From Haladaptatus pallidirubidus (GTDB taxonomy: Archaea > Halobacteriota > Halobacteria > Halobacteriales > Haladaptataceae): 64,000 bases of DNA. Location of the stretch: NCBI RefSeq assembly GCF_020700235.1, contig NZ_CP085303.1:1-64000 (forward strand), read 5' to 3'. The position numbers and the translations under genes are program-made. Under the pieces are notes generated by a model. The model did no database searches. It worked only from the letters and a program-made list of their open reading frames with translations, and was not told the origin of the DNA. Shown piece after piece: positions 55,804 through 64,000 of this stretch; the first letter of the stretch is position 1; every line of letters begins with the position of its first letter.

Positions 55804-57096
55804 ATGAAACTTAGCATCATTGGAAGCGGTTATGTCGGAACAACTGTCGCCGCTTGCTTCGCTAAGCTGGGTCATTCGGTCACTAATATCGACATTGATG
55901 AAGAAATCGTCAAACAAATCAACAGCGGTACCGCACCTATTCATGAACCTGGACTAGACGATCTCGTCGCGGAGTACGGCGGAAACCAACTTCGAGCAAC
56001 GACTGTTTACAGTGCTATCCAGGACACGGACACAACGTTTCTTGCACTACCGACTCCATCCCGTGAGGACGGAAGTATCGATACGTCCATTATTGAGGCC
56101 GGTGCTCGTTCGCTTGGTGAAACATTAGGAACAAAAGACGACTACCATCTCGTTGTCGTCAAAAGCACGGTCATCCCCGGAACAACCGAGGATGTGTTGG
56201 CATCGATCATCGAAGAGACATCTGGAAAGACAAGAGGGAAACACTTTGATATAGCAATGAATCCTGAATTTCTGCGTGAGGGAAGTGCAGTCAAAGATTT
56301 TCTGAATCCAGACAAAGTGGTCTTCGGTGCCGAAACCAAGCGCGCAAATGAACAGCTTACAGAAATATTTGATCCACTCGTTGCAAAATCTAATCCGGCA
56401 GTCGTCGAAACTGGTATTCGTGAAGCAGAGATGATCAAGTACGCGAACAATACCTTCCTTGCTACGAAAGTCAGCCTTGTCAATGAACTTGGAAATATTT
56501 GCAAAGAGTACGAAGTAGATGCCTACGAAGTTATGAACGCGATTGGTCTTGACGAGCGTATCGGTGAGCGATTCCTCCGTAGCGGTGTAGGGTGGGGTGG
56601 CAGTTGTTTCCCTAAGGATACAGCCGCATTGGTCTCTGCCGCGCGTGACAAAGGATACGAACCGTCGCTTGTGGAGGCGGCTATCGAAGTGAACGACAAG
56701 CAACCTAAGCGTCTGCTCGAGTTGCTCGAAAGCCACATTGCTCTTCCAGATAAACGGATTGCGATACTCGGTCTCGCGTTCAAACCAGGTACTGACGATA
56801 TTCGAAACTCACGTTCAATTCCAATTATTGAAGGACTACAAAACAAGGGCGCACAAATCGTCGCCTATGATCCTGTTGCCGCCGAGAACATGCGTGAACA
56901 ATTTCCCAATATTGAATACGCTGATACGGCATTAATGGCGCTTAGAGGCGCGGATGGTGCTCTCGTCGTTACTGATTGGGACGAATTCAGTGCGCTTGAT
57001 GATGAATTCGAACAGATGAGAAATCCCGTCGTTGTGGATGGCCGTCGTATTATAACTCACAACGACAATATCACTTATGATGGTTTGACCTGGTGA
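55804..57096 (+). CDS. aglM: UDP-glucose 6-dehydrogenase, AglM type
   Basis: 430 residues, oxidising UDP-glucose to UDP-glucuronate with two NAD+. The Rossmann loop is SIIGSGYVGTTVAACFAKLGH (residues 4-24). The central domain has NPEFLREGSAVKDFLNPD and EMIKYANNTFLATKVSLVNEL. The catalytic Cys lies in GVGWGGSCFPKDTAAL. The C-terminal domain starts RIAILGLAFKPGTDDIRNSRS. The length equals Haloferax AglM. The ATG at 55804 is preferred to 55783, which adds only MPQTNQI. Works directly after AglF. Confidence 0.92.
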   Translation: MKLSIIGSGYVGTTVAACFAKLGHSVTNIDIDEEIVKQINSGTAPIHEPGLDDLVAEYGGNQLRATTVYSAIQDTDTTFLALPTPSREDGSIDTSIIEAGARSLGETLGTKDDYHLVVVKSTVIPGTTEDVLASIIEETSGKTRGKHFDIAMNPEFLREGSAVKDFLNPDKVVFGAETKRANEQLTEIFDPLVAKSNPAVVETGIREAEMIKYANNTFLATKVSLVNELGNICKEYEVDAYEVMNAIGLDERIGERFLRSGVGWGGSCFPKDTAALVSAARDKGYEPSLVEAAIEVNDKQPKRLLELLESHIALPDKRIAILGLAFKPGTDDIRNSRSIPIIEGLQNKGAQIVAYDPVAAENMREQFPNIEYADTALMALRGADGALVVTDWDEFSALDDEFEQMRNPVVVDGRRIITHNDNITYDGLTW

Positions 57097-57251
57097 TGAG
57101 AACTTGAATTTCTGATTACAATGAGACTTCGGAACACACAAATCAAAACGCTATGAGAGAAAATTCTCAGAGTGTGCTCTACCCAAGTTAAGCTGTTCAT
57201 TCACTAGTTTAAGCGCTCACTTGCCAATTAGTAACGGGATCAGAACAAAAG

Positions 57252-58082
57252 ATGTCTATCCCCTCAGACGAGAGTATGTCCTTAGAAGCTACCGTCCTTG
57301 ATCAGGAATTCGCCGAGGTGACCCACTCACTCTTTGAAGATGCAGATTCACTCCTTGTGGTGAACCCTGCATCGGATGTATTTCGAACAGTGATTCTGAC
57401 GGCAACCGAGTTTGACAATGAACTTCCTGACATCAAGGTGCTTGCAACCCCCGATTTGTTGAAAGCAGCTGTCGAAGATTTCATCCTGGCGAGTCAAATC
57501 GCAGATTTAATCGATCAAGGAACTCTCTCACTTCGGACGACGACTGATATTGCACGAAGTTCCCTTCTCATCAGTGATAATCGAGTTGTCTCAATAGTAA
57601 TATCAGGTGATGAACTGACCGGACTCCATTCCACGGATGATTCGTTTGTCGAGAACGTGCGAACAACATTCATGGACGAGTGGGAAACGGGCGACGAGTT
57701 CACCGTGCGAACGCCACCACTGTCACGTATACAAGAAACACTCAGCGATGAATTCGGGAATGATGTCAGAGACGACTTTATGATGATGCTTGAATCGGTT
57801 GAGACGGTACCGGGAGACGACGACGATCTCGATGCAGTAACAATCACGTTGTTAGTCGCGGCGAACAACAATGAGTTGCTCTATGACATCGGTAAATGGG
57901 GCGAGGACACGGGGGTTGCAAGCAAAGCAACATTTTCTCGGACAAAAACACGACTCGAGGATCGTGGCCTGATCGACACAGAGAAAGTCCCAATTGATGT
58001 TGGCCGTCCTCGACTCCGGTTGGTTTTAATGGCCGATGATCTCGAGGATGTCGATAGCCTCGCTGACCAAGTGACTGCGTGA
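57252..58082 (+). CDS. tbsP: TbsP-type transcriptional regulator
   Basis: 276 residues (TbsP/DUF5821 family). The N-terminal 190 residues form the sensor part (VVNPASDVFRTVILTATEFDN, ASQIADLIDQGTLSLRTTTD, TPPLSRIQETLSDEFGNDV). The C-terminal winged helix is highly conserved: LLYDIGKWGEDTGVASKATFSRTKTRLEDRGLIDTEKVPIDVGRPRL. In Haloferax, TbsP acts with TrmB in control of glycolytic and gluconeogenic genes and cell shape. The TGA stop is shared with a right-end palindrome. Confidence 0.85.
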   Translation: MSIPSDESMSLEATVLDQEFAEVTHSLFEDADSLLVVNPASDVFRTVILTATEFDNELPDIKVLATPDLLKAAVEDFILASQIADLIDQGTLSLRTTTDIARSSLLISDNRVVSIVISGDELTGLHSTDDSFVENVRTTFMDEWETGDEFTVRTPPLSRIQETLSDEFGNDVRDDFMMMLESVETVPGDDDDLDAVTITLLVAANNNELLYDIGKWGEDTGVASKATFSRTKTRLEDRGLIDTEKVPIDVGRPRLRLVLMADDLEDVDSLADQVTA

Positions 58083-58115
58083 TATTCTCCCCCGTCGTAA
58101 ACAGCAGGGTTTCCC
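58080..58115 (-). repeat. solo right-end palindrome supplying the tbsP stop
   Basis: TGATATTCTCCCCCGTCG-taaa-CAGCAGGGTTTCCC. Its first three bases (58080-58082) are the tbsP stop codon. The reverse complement ends GGGGGAGAATATCA, matching the GGAGGATGTCA-type right ends. Confidence 0.7.
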
Positions 58116-58202
58116 TTTCAAGGAGATTCCAGCAGTAGTACCTGTCTACGATTGGTGTGGTACAGAATAACAAATACCCACTGAGTGATGTTTATTGATG
58201 TC

Positions 58203-58313
58203 ATGGGTCCAAGTCAATCAGCATTCAAGATCCGGCTGTTTCTGCTGTTCCAGTTACTCTTTTGGGGAGCTATTCTCCTGCTTACCTGGATGGTTGCAAG
58301 TATCGTAATGTAA
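58203..58313 (+). CDS. possible 36-residue membrane protein
   Basis: MGPSQSAFKIRLFLLFQLLF then WGAILLLTWMVASIVM: a short basic head and one hydrophobic helix. An ATG five codons upstream (58188) is also open. Single-helix mini-proteins of this form are common in haloarchaea, but no specific family can be named. Confidence 0.45.
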   Translation: MGPSQSAFKIRLFLLFQLLFWGAILLLTWMVASIVM

Positions 58314-58536
58314 GTCGGCTCAACGTTCTTTCATATTCAGTTATCTCATTAATCTTTTTGACCTACAGCTTCGAGACGGACTAAGTATCGATGTTCGCCA
58401 TGTGATTTTTATCGAATCGTGTGCGCTGACCGCAAATGACTGTACTAGCGACTGATGGATGCGTGTTTCAACTGCTACAAAGCTGACTGCGACAGGGTAC
58501 AGACGGCAAAACGGACAAATTGGACAACGGGTAGAC

Positions 58537-58566
58537 AAGTTTTTTATAACCCCCTAAAGGGTGCAG
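58537..58566 (+). promoter_or_regulatory. TATA box and small dyad before ArdC-like gene
   Basis: TTTTTTATAACC is followed by CCCTAAAGGG, a short palindrome lying over or just after the predicted transcription start, about 40-60 bases before the ATG at 58601. A repressor-type operator is plausible. Confidence 0.45.
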
Positions 58567-58600
58567 GGCGTTCATTAGAAGCGTCCATAGTCGAAAACCA

Positions 58601-59281
58601 ATGACTTCGAGTACCAACTCTGTGGTGTCGTTTGAGGACTCTGACACCCGACGTGACGAGATGCACAGTACAATCAACCAATGGATCGACGATCTCACTA
58701 CTCTAACCGATGAGGCGAAAGCGGGTCAGCAATTCCAAGACTGGCTGAATGTTCAACCGACGTTTCATGACTACTCCTATCGGAACACGCTCTTGATCAC
58801 TCTTCAGTGTCCGAATGCGACAACAGTTGCAGGGTACAACACTTGGCAGAATGAGTTCGATCGTCACGTCCAGGAAGGAGAGAACGGAATCTGGATCTGG
58901 GCACCGATCATTACAAAGCGATGCCCCGAATGCGAAAATTCACCGAGCTACCACGAGCAAAGTAAATGTACATACGACGAAGTGCCGCCTGAAGCGTGGT
59001 CGAACGGATTGGTCGGATTCAGACCTACTGCTGTCTTCGATATTTCCCAGACGGAGGGTGAACCGCTTCCCGAGTTGGAGACCGCGGCTACGGGAGATGC
59101 TAAAAATTTCGTTCCTACCCTTCAGAAGGCAGCCGATGATCTGGGTGTGACGGTTCATATCGTCGACACTGACAACTGGGAATATGGCGAGGCGAAGGGT
59201 GTCTGTAAATCTGAAGCCGTCGAATTCGAATATCGAATAGGGCTTTGCCACCAATCCCATTCCCGCTATTCAGGTCGGTAA
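58601..59281 (+). pseudogene. ArdC-like antirestriction/ssDNA-binding protein, C-terminally truncated
   Basis: Residues about 20-210 match the N-terminal ssDNA-binding domain of ArdC-type proteins (DUF1738): QFQDWLNVQPTFHDYSYRNTLLITLQCPNATTVAGYNTW, then IWIWAPIITKRCPECE and GFRPTAVFDISQTEGEPLPELE. Relatives continue with a zinc metallopeptidase-like half containing HExxH. Here the frame ends at 226 residues in an unrelated tail (LCHQSHSRYSGR). Such genes are typical of haloarchaeal plasmids, where they are thought to protect incoming DNA. Probably a relic of an integrated plasmid. Confidence 0.7.
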
Positions 59282-59502
59282 TCAGTCAGTCGAAGCTTTC
59301 CTTCAACTTCGTAGATGTGGCCCCGCATGTAGAGTCGTTCGATGATAGCTTCGGCAGCGGGCTGCTCAAGCCCCTCCTGTTCTTCGAGGATCGCGTACGC
59401 TTGCTCGTACGTGAGCTCTCCCTCGTCCGGGAGTGCGCGCGCGAGTGCATCGAGCGATTCTTGCGCAAGTGGCGTGAGTGGCGATCGTCGATTCGAGATC
59501 AT
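59266..59502 (-). CDS. small winged-helix-like protein of plasmid type
   Basis: 78 residues from the ATG at 59502 (MISNRRSPLTPLAQESLDAL). ELTYEQAYAILEEQEGLEQPAAEAIIERLYMRGHIYEVEGKLRLTD reads as a helix-turn-helix with a hairpin wing. It resembles short haloarchaeal proteins found near ArdC-type genes. Overlaps the end of the ArdC-like frame by 16 bases, convergent. Function unknown. Confidence 0.6.
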   Translation of the reverse strand: MISNRRSPLTPLAQESLDALARALPDEGELTYEQAYAILEEQEGLEQPAAEAIIERLYMRGHIYEVEGKLRLTDYRPE

Positions 59503-60091
59503 CGATATGACCAAATACAAGCACTACTGATGTAAATCCTCGGTCCAGAACGCATCTCGTACTGATGATTTCTTTATATAGTCTAAGTGTGATTTCAAAA
59601 GGTCGCATGGAGATGATCCTCCAACATCTCCACGAGGTCGGGATTGTTGGCCAATGGATCAGAGATACTACCCCGACAGATATGCGATTGACATACAGAA
59701 GTTTAGTTATGCACTGCTTGAATCCGGTTCTGTAAAACGTGGGTATCGGTTGGTGTCGTTCGCAATTGACCCACGTGTCGGGTATCACATGGGATACAAA
59801 AACCCGACACTCTATATCATGGTATAGTTTGACTACATTCTTTCGGCCGTTTTATTTGCAAATTATATATGTATTAATATATTAGATATAAATACTAACT
59901 TTTTAAGTAGTTTGTTCGGAATAGAAATGGGATAGGTATAGTAAACCATAGTCCACGTGTCAGTCTGTGCTTATGGAAGACTCATCGAAGTTGACAACCA
60001 AGTCTCGACATCCAACGAGAGGCAGTGATTACTGACCACTTGTAAATATTATGGTTGACTAATCGTATGAATCCTCGTGCAATCACAAGTG
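59503..60091. other. gene-poor region with decayed frames
   Basis: A plus-strand frame at 59606 reads MEMILQHLHEVGIVGQ, and another at 59654-59827 reads FSYALLESGSVKRGYRLVSF and ends NPTLYIMV. The first looks like the end of a winged helix, so this may be a broken HTH gene, but I cannot place it. From 59830 to 60090 there is only AT-rich sequence. Confidence 0.35.
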
Positions 60092-60140
60092 GTGAACCGC
60101 CGCGGGGTCACACCTCGAGGCCCTCGCCTTGTTCAATACG
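60092..60140 (+). repeat. tnpB 3'-end palindromic repeat, decayed copy
   Basis: GTGAACCGCCGCGGGGTCACACCTCGAGGCCCTCGCCTTG, encoding VNRRGVTPRGPRL. The most diverged of five copies; the stem is partly lost. 60140-60380 holds the promoter of the peptidase gene (AATATAAATTCA near 60324). Confidence 0.5.
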
Positions 60141-60380
60141 CGAACACCCACTCCAGATCAGGGTAACCTCGGAATTCCGATGCGATAGCCAAAACGATCG
60201 AATGCCTTTATTTTCTCGATCATTCGACGTCCTCCTCCATTTTTAGTCACTAATATTAATATTTAGGAATAATAAATATTTGCTTCTCGGTTAGCTAGCA
60301 CGGGTTTGTTCAGCATTAAGGAAATATAAATTCATAATAAATCTCGCGTGAGGGAGAAATTCACACGCAGATTAGTGACT

Positions 60381-63188
60381 ATGAGTAGCGACCGACAACA
60401 CAACCAGACTGAATCGGACGACGAAACGAATCGATACACCGCTGAAAATGCAGCAAAACTCGAACAGAGCGCATTCGACGGCAGCTCAATCGGCCGACGC
60501 ACATTCCTAAGCGTCGCAGCTGCAACCGGTGCCGCGCTTGCCTTACCCAGTACGGTAACAGCTGAGGTCTCTGATGAGGCGATGACCGACCTCGCGGAAT
60601 TTGCCGTCAACGCCGCACCAGATGACCACCAAGTAACACTGGTCATCGAATTCGAGGATACAGACGCGCTCAACGTGTTTTACGATGAGTATGGCGAACC
60701 AGACTGGGACATCGAGGAAGACGATTTACCCCCGAAAGCCGTAACCCGTGAGAAGCCAACTCCTGCAGCCCACGCCTATCTCACTGCTGACGAGCTCGCA
60801 GACGCTCTCGATCGCGGTGGTATCGAGTTCGTCGACTTCTCACCAGGTGCAAATCCGTTTTGGAAACTCGGCGATGCCTATGCCGATCGTGTTTTCCCCA
60901 AGGTTGAGGATGCACGTGACTTCGTTTCCCACAGCGAGCTGAACCAGGGACTCCAATATCTGTCGGAAGAGTACACAGATCGCCTCCGCGTGCACGCGAT
61001 CGGCCAGAGTCCGGGTTGGGAGAATCTGTATACGGGCGACGACCCCGATCCCAAGGACGTCTATGTTGCAGAAGTCACAGAGAATATCCAAGATGAGACA
61101 TCATTTGCAGAGAAAGACAAAGTTGTGTTCTCACTTAGCATCCATGGTGACGAACCAGCAGGCCGCGTGGCTGGCACTCGGATTATCGAAGAGGCTGCAA
61201 AGGGCATAGCCGGCGATTTCGAGGATGTTCTCTCCGATATCGTCATCGTGTTTGTCTTTATCAATCCGGACGGCTGGGTCGTCCGAAAGCCGCAGTATGA
61301 ATTCGAGACATGGTGGGGCGACACGGAGCGATTCCGATATGACCGCGGAAACGCAGCCATCGGAGATACGAATCGACAGTACCCGACGATGGGATGGGTC
61401 TCCCCCGAGTACTGGCCCGCCGAACCTGAAGATACACCTGAGGTACGTCCCGACGACCCAGAAGGTCGGGGATACGAAGAGATGGTTCCGGACGCACTGG
61501 CAGTTGTCGAGCATCTGCGTGGATACGACAACGTCGAGTACCTCTGTGACTACCACATGATGGATCTCTCGGAATCAATGGTGCTGAATCTCGAATCCAA
61601 TGCACCCTACAATCACAGTGGGACGCACAACCTAGACGAGGTCAATATCCGTATTGACAATGGGATGCAAGCGCACTGGGGCAGCCCTGAAACGATTGCC
61701 GATGATACGTCTCGCGCCAGTGAAGCTATTCACGGCGTCGAAGGATACGTCCCGGAACGACTGCTAGACTATGGGACGATTTACGACTCGCTAAGTTACC
61801 AGATCACTGGCGGGTTGCTTGGCTGGGCGGGCCAACCCGAAGAGTTCGGTGGCCTTGGTGCGGTTACGGTCGCCCCTGAACTGGTGCTCCGGGACGGCTA
61901 TGATTGGAAGCCATTTATCGAGCGACGCCTGGAGATGGCATATCGCATCTCGATGCGCGAGTACGCTGAAATGACGGCTGCAAAGACAAACGCAACTGTA
62001 GCGACCGGTGGACAGGATACCGCCTACGTCAGCTCTGATGTCTTGACGCGTCGATCGGCGGATCTCCCGTATACTGACGAAAAGCCTGGTAACGGAAAGG
62101 GCAAGGGTCGGGGGCGCGCGACACGGATTCAACGCCGTCATGAGACCGTCCAGCCGGGCCCCGGCGGGAGAGCGCGTGCGACATCGGGAAGCACTACACA
62201 CTCACTGGCTGTCCAGTTCACCGCCCACGGTATCGACGAGGGTGTCGTCAAGCTCGTCAATCCTGGTGGCCAAACCGTCCGTGAAATTGATCTTGCTAAC
62301 CCGCTGTCAGAAGATCAGGGTCACTTCTACGTCCCTGATCCGGACAACGGTGACTGGTCAATCGAATACGACGGTGAGGCCGAAATTAATGTTGAGACGG
62401 TTCTCCTCGAGACCGAGGATGAATACCCGAATCCCAAGGAAGTTCTCGGGTACTCCCAGCGCGAATACGTCGTTAACCCGATGCAGTTTTTCGAGGATCT
62501 CGAGCCGTTCCTCGAAGAGGGATCGATCGATGGCCTGCGCGTCCACGACGTGCGTATCGGTCGGCTGATGCGGGGCAACTCCGGCAAGCGCCGGTATGAC
62601 AATCTTGTCATTTCGCATGACGATGGTGTCGACGATCAGCGATACGTTTCGGCTATCGAGGAATTTGTCGAGGCTGGCGGTGATCTCGTACTTACTGACG
62701 CGGGAATCAACCTTCTCGGACCGCTCAACGTCGGTCAAGCTGCAGCTATCGAGGCTGATGACATCGAACATGGGACGACGGACTTTCCAAATCTCAGGGA
62801 TCGAGACCTCGATCATCCGCTATTGATGGATATCAGACCAATCCAGCAGGAGATCTGGAAAATATCCCAGCTCGGCTATACAACAGGCGATGACTCACCA
62901 ATTTGGACCGTCAACACAAATGCCTTTGCGGACGCTGGCGGCACTGTCGCCGGTAGCCTCGGCGGAGATGGTAACGTCGGTACCGGAATGCTGTCAGCCG
63001 ACGACGCAGAGATCAACGTAATCGGCTCTGTCCTGCCGCCGGCAAATCAGCGGGAACTCCACCCCTTTGGCATGGCTGACTATACACTGTCGTTCATGGG
63101 ACACACGCTCATCTGCAATGCGCTTGGCTTCGAGCAGCACCGGTACGTAAATGGCGAACTCGTTGGGACGTGGGGTGAACTTCGGTAG
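60381..63188 (+). CDS. Tat-exported M14-type zinc carboxypeptidase, multi-domain
   Basis: 935 residues from the ATG at 60381. The twin-arginine signal GRRTFLSVAAATGAALALPS is at 38-57 behind an unusually long acidic N-region. An N-terminal prodomain-like section (about 60-180) precedes the peptidase domain. The zinc motif is VVFSLSIHGDEPAGR (His and Glu), with INPDGWVVRKP and NRQYPTMGW as the substrate pocket. YLCDYHMMD gives the third ligand. After about 570, a Gly/Lys linker (GKGKGRGRA), a beta domain like a pre-peptidase/jelly-roll domain, and a final GATase1-like region (FVEAGGDLVLTDAGINLLGPL) follow. GC-rich. Expected to cut extracellular peptides. Confidence 0.85.
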   Translation: MSSDRQHNQTESDDETNRYTAENAAKLEQSAFDGSSIGRRTFLSVAAATGAALALPSTVTAEVSDEAMTDLAEFAVNAAPDDHQVTLVIEFEDTDALNVFYDEYGEPDWDIEEDDLPPKAVTREKPTPAAHAYLTADELADALDRGGIEFVDFSPGANPFWKLGDAYADRVFPKVEDARDFVSHSELNQGLQYLSEEYTDRLRVHAIGQSPGWENLYTGDDPDPKDVYVAEVTENIQDETSFAEKDKVVFSLSIHGDEPAGRVAGTRIIEEAAKGIAGDFEDVLSDIVIVFVFINPDGWVVRKPQYEFETWWGDTERFRYDRGNAAIGDTNRQYPTMGWVSPEYWPAEPEDTPEVRPDDPEGRGYEEMVPDALAVVEHLRGYDNVEYLCDYHMMDLSESMVLNLESNAPYNHSGTHNLDEVNIRIDNGMQAHWGSPETIADDTSRASEAIHGVEGYVPERLLDYGTIYDSLSYQITGGLLGWAGQPEEFGGLGAVTVAPELVLRDGYDWKPFIERRLEMAYRISMREYAEMTAAKTNATVATGGQDTAYVSSDVLTRRSADLPYTDEKPGNGKGKGRGRATRIQRRHETVQPGPGGRARATSGSTTHSLAVQFTAHGIDEGVVKLVNPGGQTVREIDLANPLSEDQGHFYVPDPDNGDWSIEYDGEAEINVETVLLETEDEYPNPKEVLGYSQREYVVNPMQFFEDLEPFLEEGSIDGLRVHDVRIGRLMRGNSGKRRYDNLVISHDDGVDDQRYVSAIEEFVEAGGDLVLTDAGINLLGPLNVGQAAAIEADDIEHGTTDFPNLRDRDLDHPLLMDIRPIQQEIWKISQLGYTTGDDSPIWTVNTNAFADAGGTVAGSLGGDGNVGTGMLSADDAEINVIGSVLPPANQRELHPFGMADYTLSFMGHTLICNALGFEQHRYVNGELVGTWGELR

Positions 63189-63377
63189 AGGGAATCGAGA
63201 AGTACCGTTCTCCTTGTTTTTGGATTGTCTTCGAATCTTATTCGTGTTATGGTAATTTGCTTTCAGCACGTATTCAGAGCATCGCAATTGTTCTTATTAG
63301 CAAAATCGTGTGTTGTGTCGACAACAAGCAAACTATTAACTTTCTGGACGAGCGTATGTCTGTTGGAGGCAATATCA

Positions 63378-63506
63378 ATGGCGCCGATTCCACACTATCC
63401 GTCGGATGAACCAAGTGACGAGGACGCGCCCGGCCTTAACGACTTAGTCGATCAAATATTGAATGGTGGAGATGACCCAACGCCAACGGTTACTGATTGT
63501 AGGTGA
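63378..63506 (+). CDS. possible 42-residue acidic protein
   Basis: MAPIPHYPSDEPSDEDAPGL then NDLVDQILNGGDDPTPTVTDCR. A GGAGG sits 10-14 bases before the ATG. It ends at the left edge of a right-end palindrome and could be the surviving head of a gene cut by that element. No family recognised. 63189-63377 is otherwise empty. Confidence 0.35.
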   Translation: MAPIPHYPSDEPSDEDAPGLNDLVDQILNGGDDPTPTVTDCR

Positions 63507-63540
63507 GAAAGCCGCGCCCTTCAGGGTGGAAAGGATTTCA
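63505..63540 (+). repeat. solo right-end palindrome supplying the ROK kinase stop
   Basis: GAGAAAGCCGCGCCC-TTCA-GGGTGGAAAGGATTTCA. The TCA at 63538-63540 is the antisense TGA stop of the kinase gene. Closest in form to the copy at 31674-31709. Confidence 0.7.
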
Positions 63541-64000
63541 GGCTGGTGGTTGGATTTCCGTACCGTTGGTGATTGCGAGGGTGAGAGCACCTTTTAATAC
63601 AACTTGCGACCCCTGTTCACTCAGATTAATTTCTGGGGGCTCGACGAGAACAGCCTCATCAAGCCGCGATTTGATAGGTTCTACCACGTGTTCTGGATTG
63701 TTGAGCGCAACAGCACCACCAATACTGATGGCAGCGGGGTCGTATGCATGGACGATGTTCGCTACGCCGACAGTGTTGAAGTGTGCAAGCCGGTCGATGA
63801 CGTGATCTGCAAATGCATCCGTTCCACTGCGTTCAAACAGGTGTTTCGCGGAAAACTCCAGACTGTCAATGGGGAGGGCAGTTTCGACCGGATTCTCCTG
63901 ATGAAGAGCACGAACGAACTGAGGAATATTGTTTCCTGAACAGTATGCCTCCCAATGTCCGTCCTGTCCACACCCGCACTCCATGAAGCCGTGGACATCG
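63538..64000 (-). CDS. ROK-family sugar kinase, C-terminal part
   Basis: The frame is open to the right edge of the window, so the N-terminal half is outside. Visible are the zinc-binding ROK motif ECGCGQDGHWEAYCSG, the domain IDRLAHFNTVGVANIVHAYDPAAISIGGAVALNN with its adenosine-binding GGAV, and the C-terminal end GSQVVLKGALTLAITN. ROK kinases phosphorylate glucose, fructose, N-acetylmannosamine and similar sugars; in haloarchaea glucokinase is usual. The stop codon comes from the adjacent palindrome. Confidence 0.85.
   Translation of the reverse strand, partial: DVHGFMECGCGQDGHWEAYCSGNNIPQFVRALHQENPVETALPIDSLEFSAKHLFERSGTDAFADHVIDRLAHFNTVGVANIVHAYDPAAISIGGAVALNNPEHVVEPIKSRLDEAVLVEPPEINLSEQGSQVVLKGALTLAITNGTEIQPPA

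Noticed and set aside
56125..56736. 203-codon minus-strand frame inside aglM
   Set aside because: Antisense shadow of a clearly real, conserved dehydrogenase gene.

Overview
The window is a 64 kb piece of a haloarchaeal (class Halobacteria) genome. The evidence is the acidic proteins, TATA/BRE-type promoters with short leaders, three HalOD1 output-domain loci, TbsP, bacterio-opsin-activator-type HTH, a FilR1-type regulator, AglF/AglM homologues, twin-arginine signals and many haloarchaeal IS200/IS605 fragments. Base composition is mosaic: the ABC transporter genes near 4.3-6.1 kb and the peptidase near 60.4-63.2 kb are GC-rich, while 40.9-51.9 kb is clearly AT-rich. I cannot name the genus. 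No rRNA, tRNA, CRISPR array or replication origin was recognised.

Layout. 0.2-9.2 kb: a galactokinase-like GHMP kinase, a FilR1-type regulator, a HalOD1 protein, an ABC-2 exporter pair, a small PPOX flavoprotein, a ketopantoate-reductase-like enzyme and an M48 protease. 9.3-18.5 kb: small regulators, a broken GNAT gene, AzlCD, a VOC protein, NikR divergent from a histidine-rich nickel/cobalt transporter, a small FAD protein, and tnpB debris. 18.5-25.4 kb: an MscS channel, a TSP3-repeat surface protein, and a TrmB regulator overlapping a giant MMPL/RND protein with a heptad-repeat coiled coil of about 390 residues. 25.8-31.4 kb: a catabolic cluster (IclR, GntP permease, enolase-superfamily enzyme, creatininase-family amidohydrolase, SDR) probably for a sugar acid. 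31.7-40.5 kb: flavoprotein, HTH proteins, TRAM protein, Tat-exported GH5-like enzyme, an NhaC antiporter frameshifted at a CT repeat, a DUF7847-like membrane protein and two tiny zinc ribbons. 40.9-57.1 kb: a surface glycan cluster with O-antigen ligase/polymerase-like protein, flippase, four GT4 glycosyltransferases, pyruvyltransferase, three alkaline-phosphatase-superfamily enzymes, and an AglF/AglM pair making UDP-glucose and UDP-glucuronate. 57.3-64 kb: TbsP, a truncated ArdC-like gene, a large Tat-exported M14 peptidase and the end of a ROK sugar kinase.

The most unusual pattern is spread over the window. At least fourteen short palindromes resemble the right end of haloarchaeal IS200/IS605 (tnpB) elements, ending in a GGAGGATGTCA-like sequence. 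No intact tnpA or tnpB is present. In eight cases the terminal TCA of the palindrome, read antisense, is exactly the TGA stop codon of the neighbouring gene (ends at 11364, 20879, 25820, 31707, 45004, 54519, 58082 and 63538). This suggests an element that enters at, and regenerates, stop codons. It would leave a hairpin at gene 3' ends and possibly guide-RNA-like transcripts antisense to the gene.
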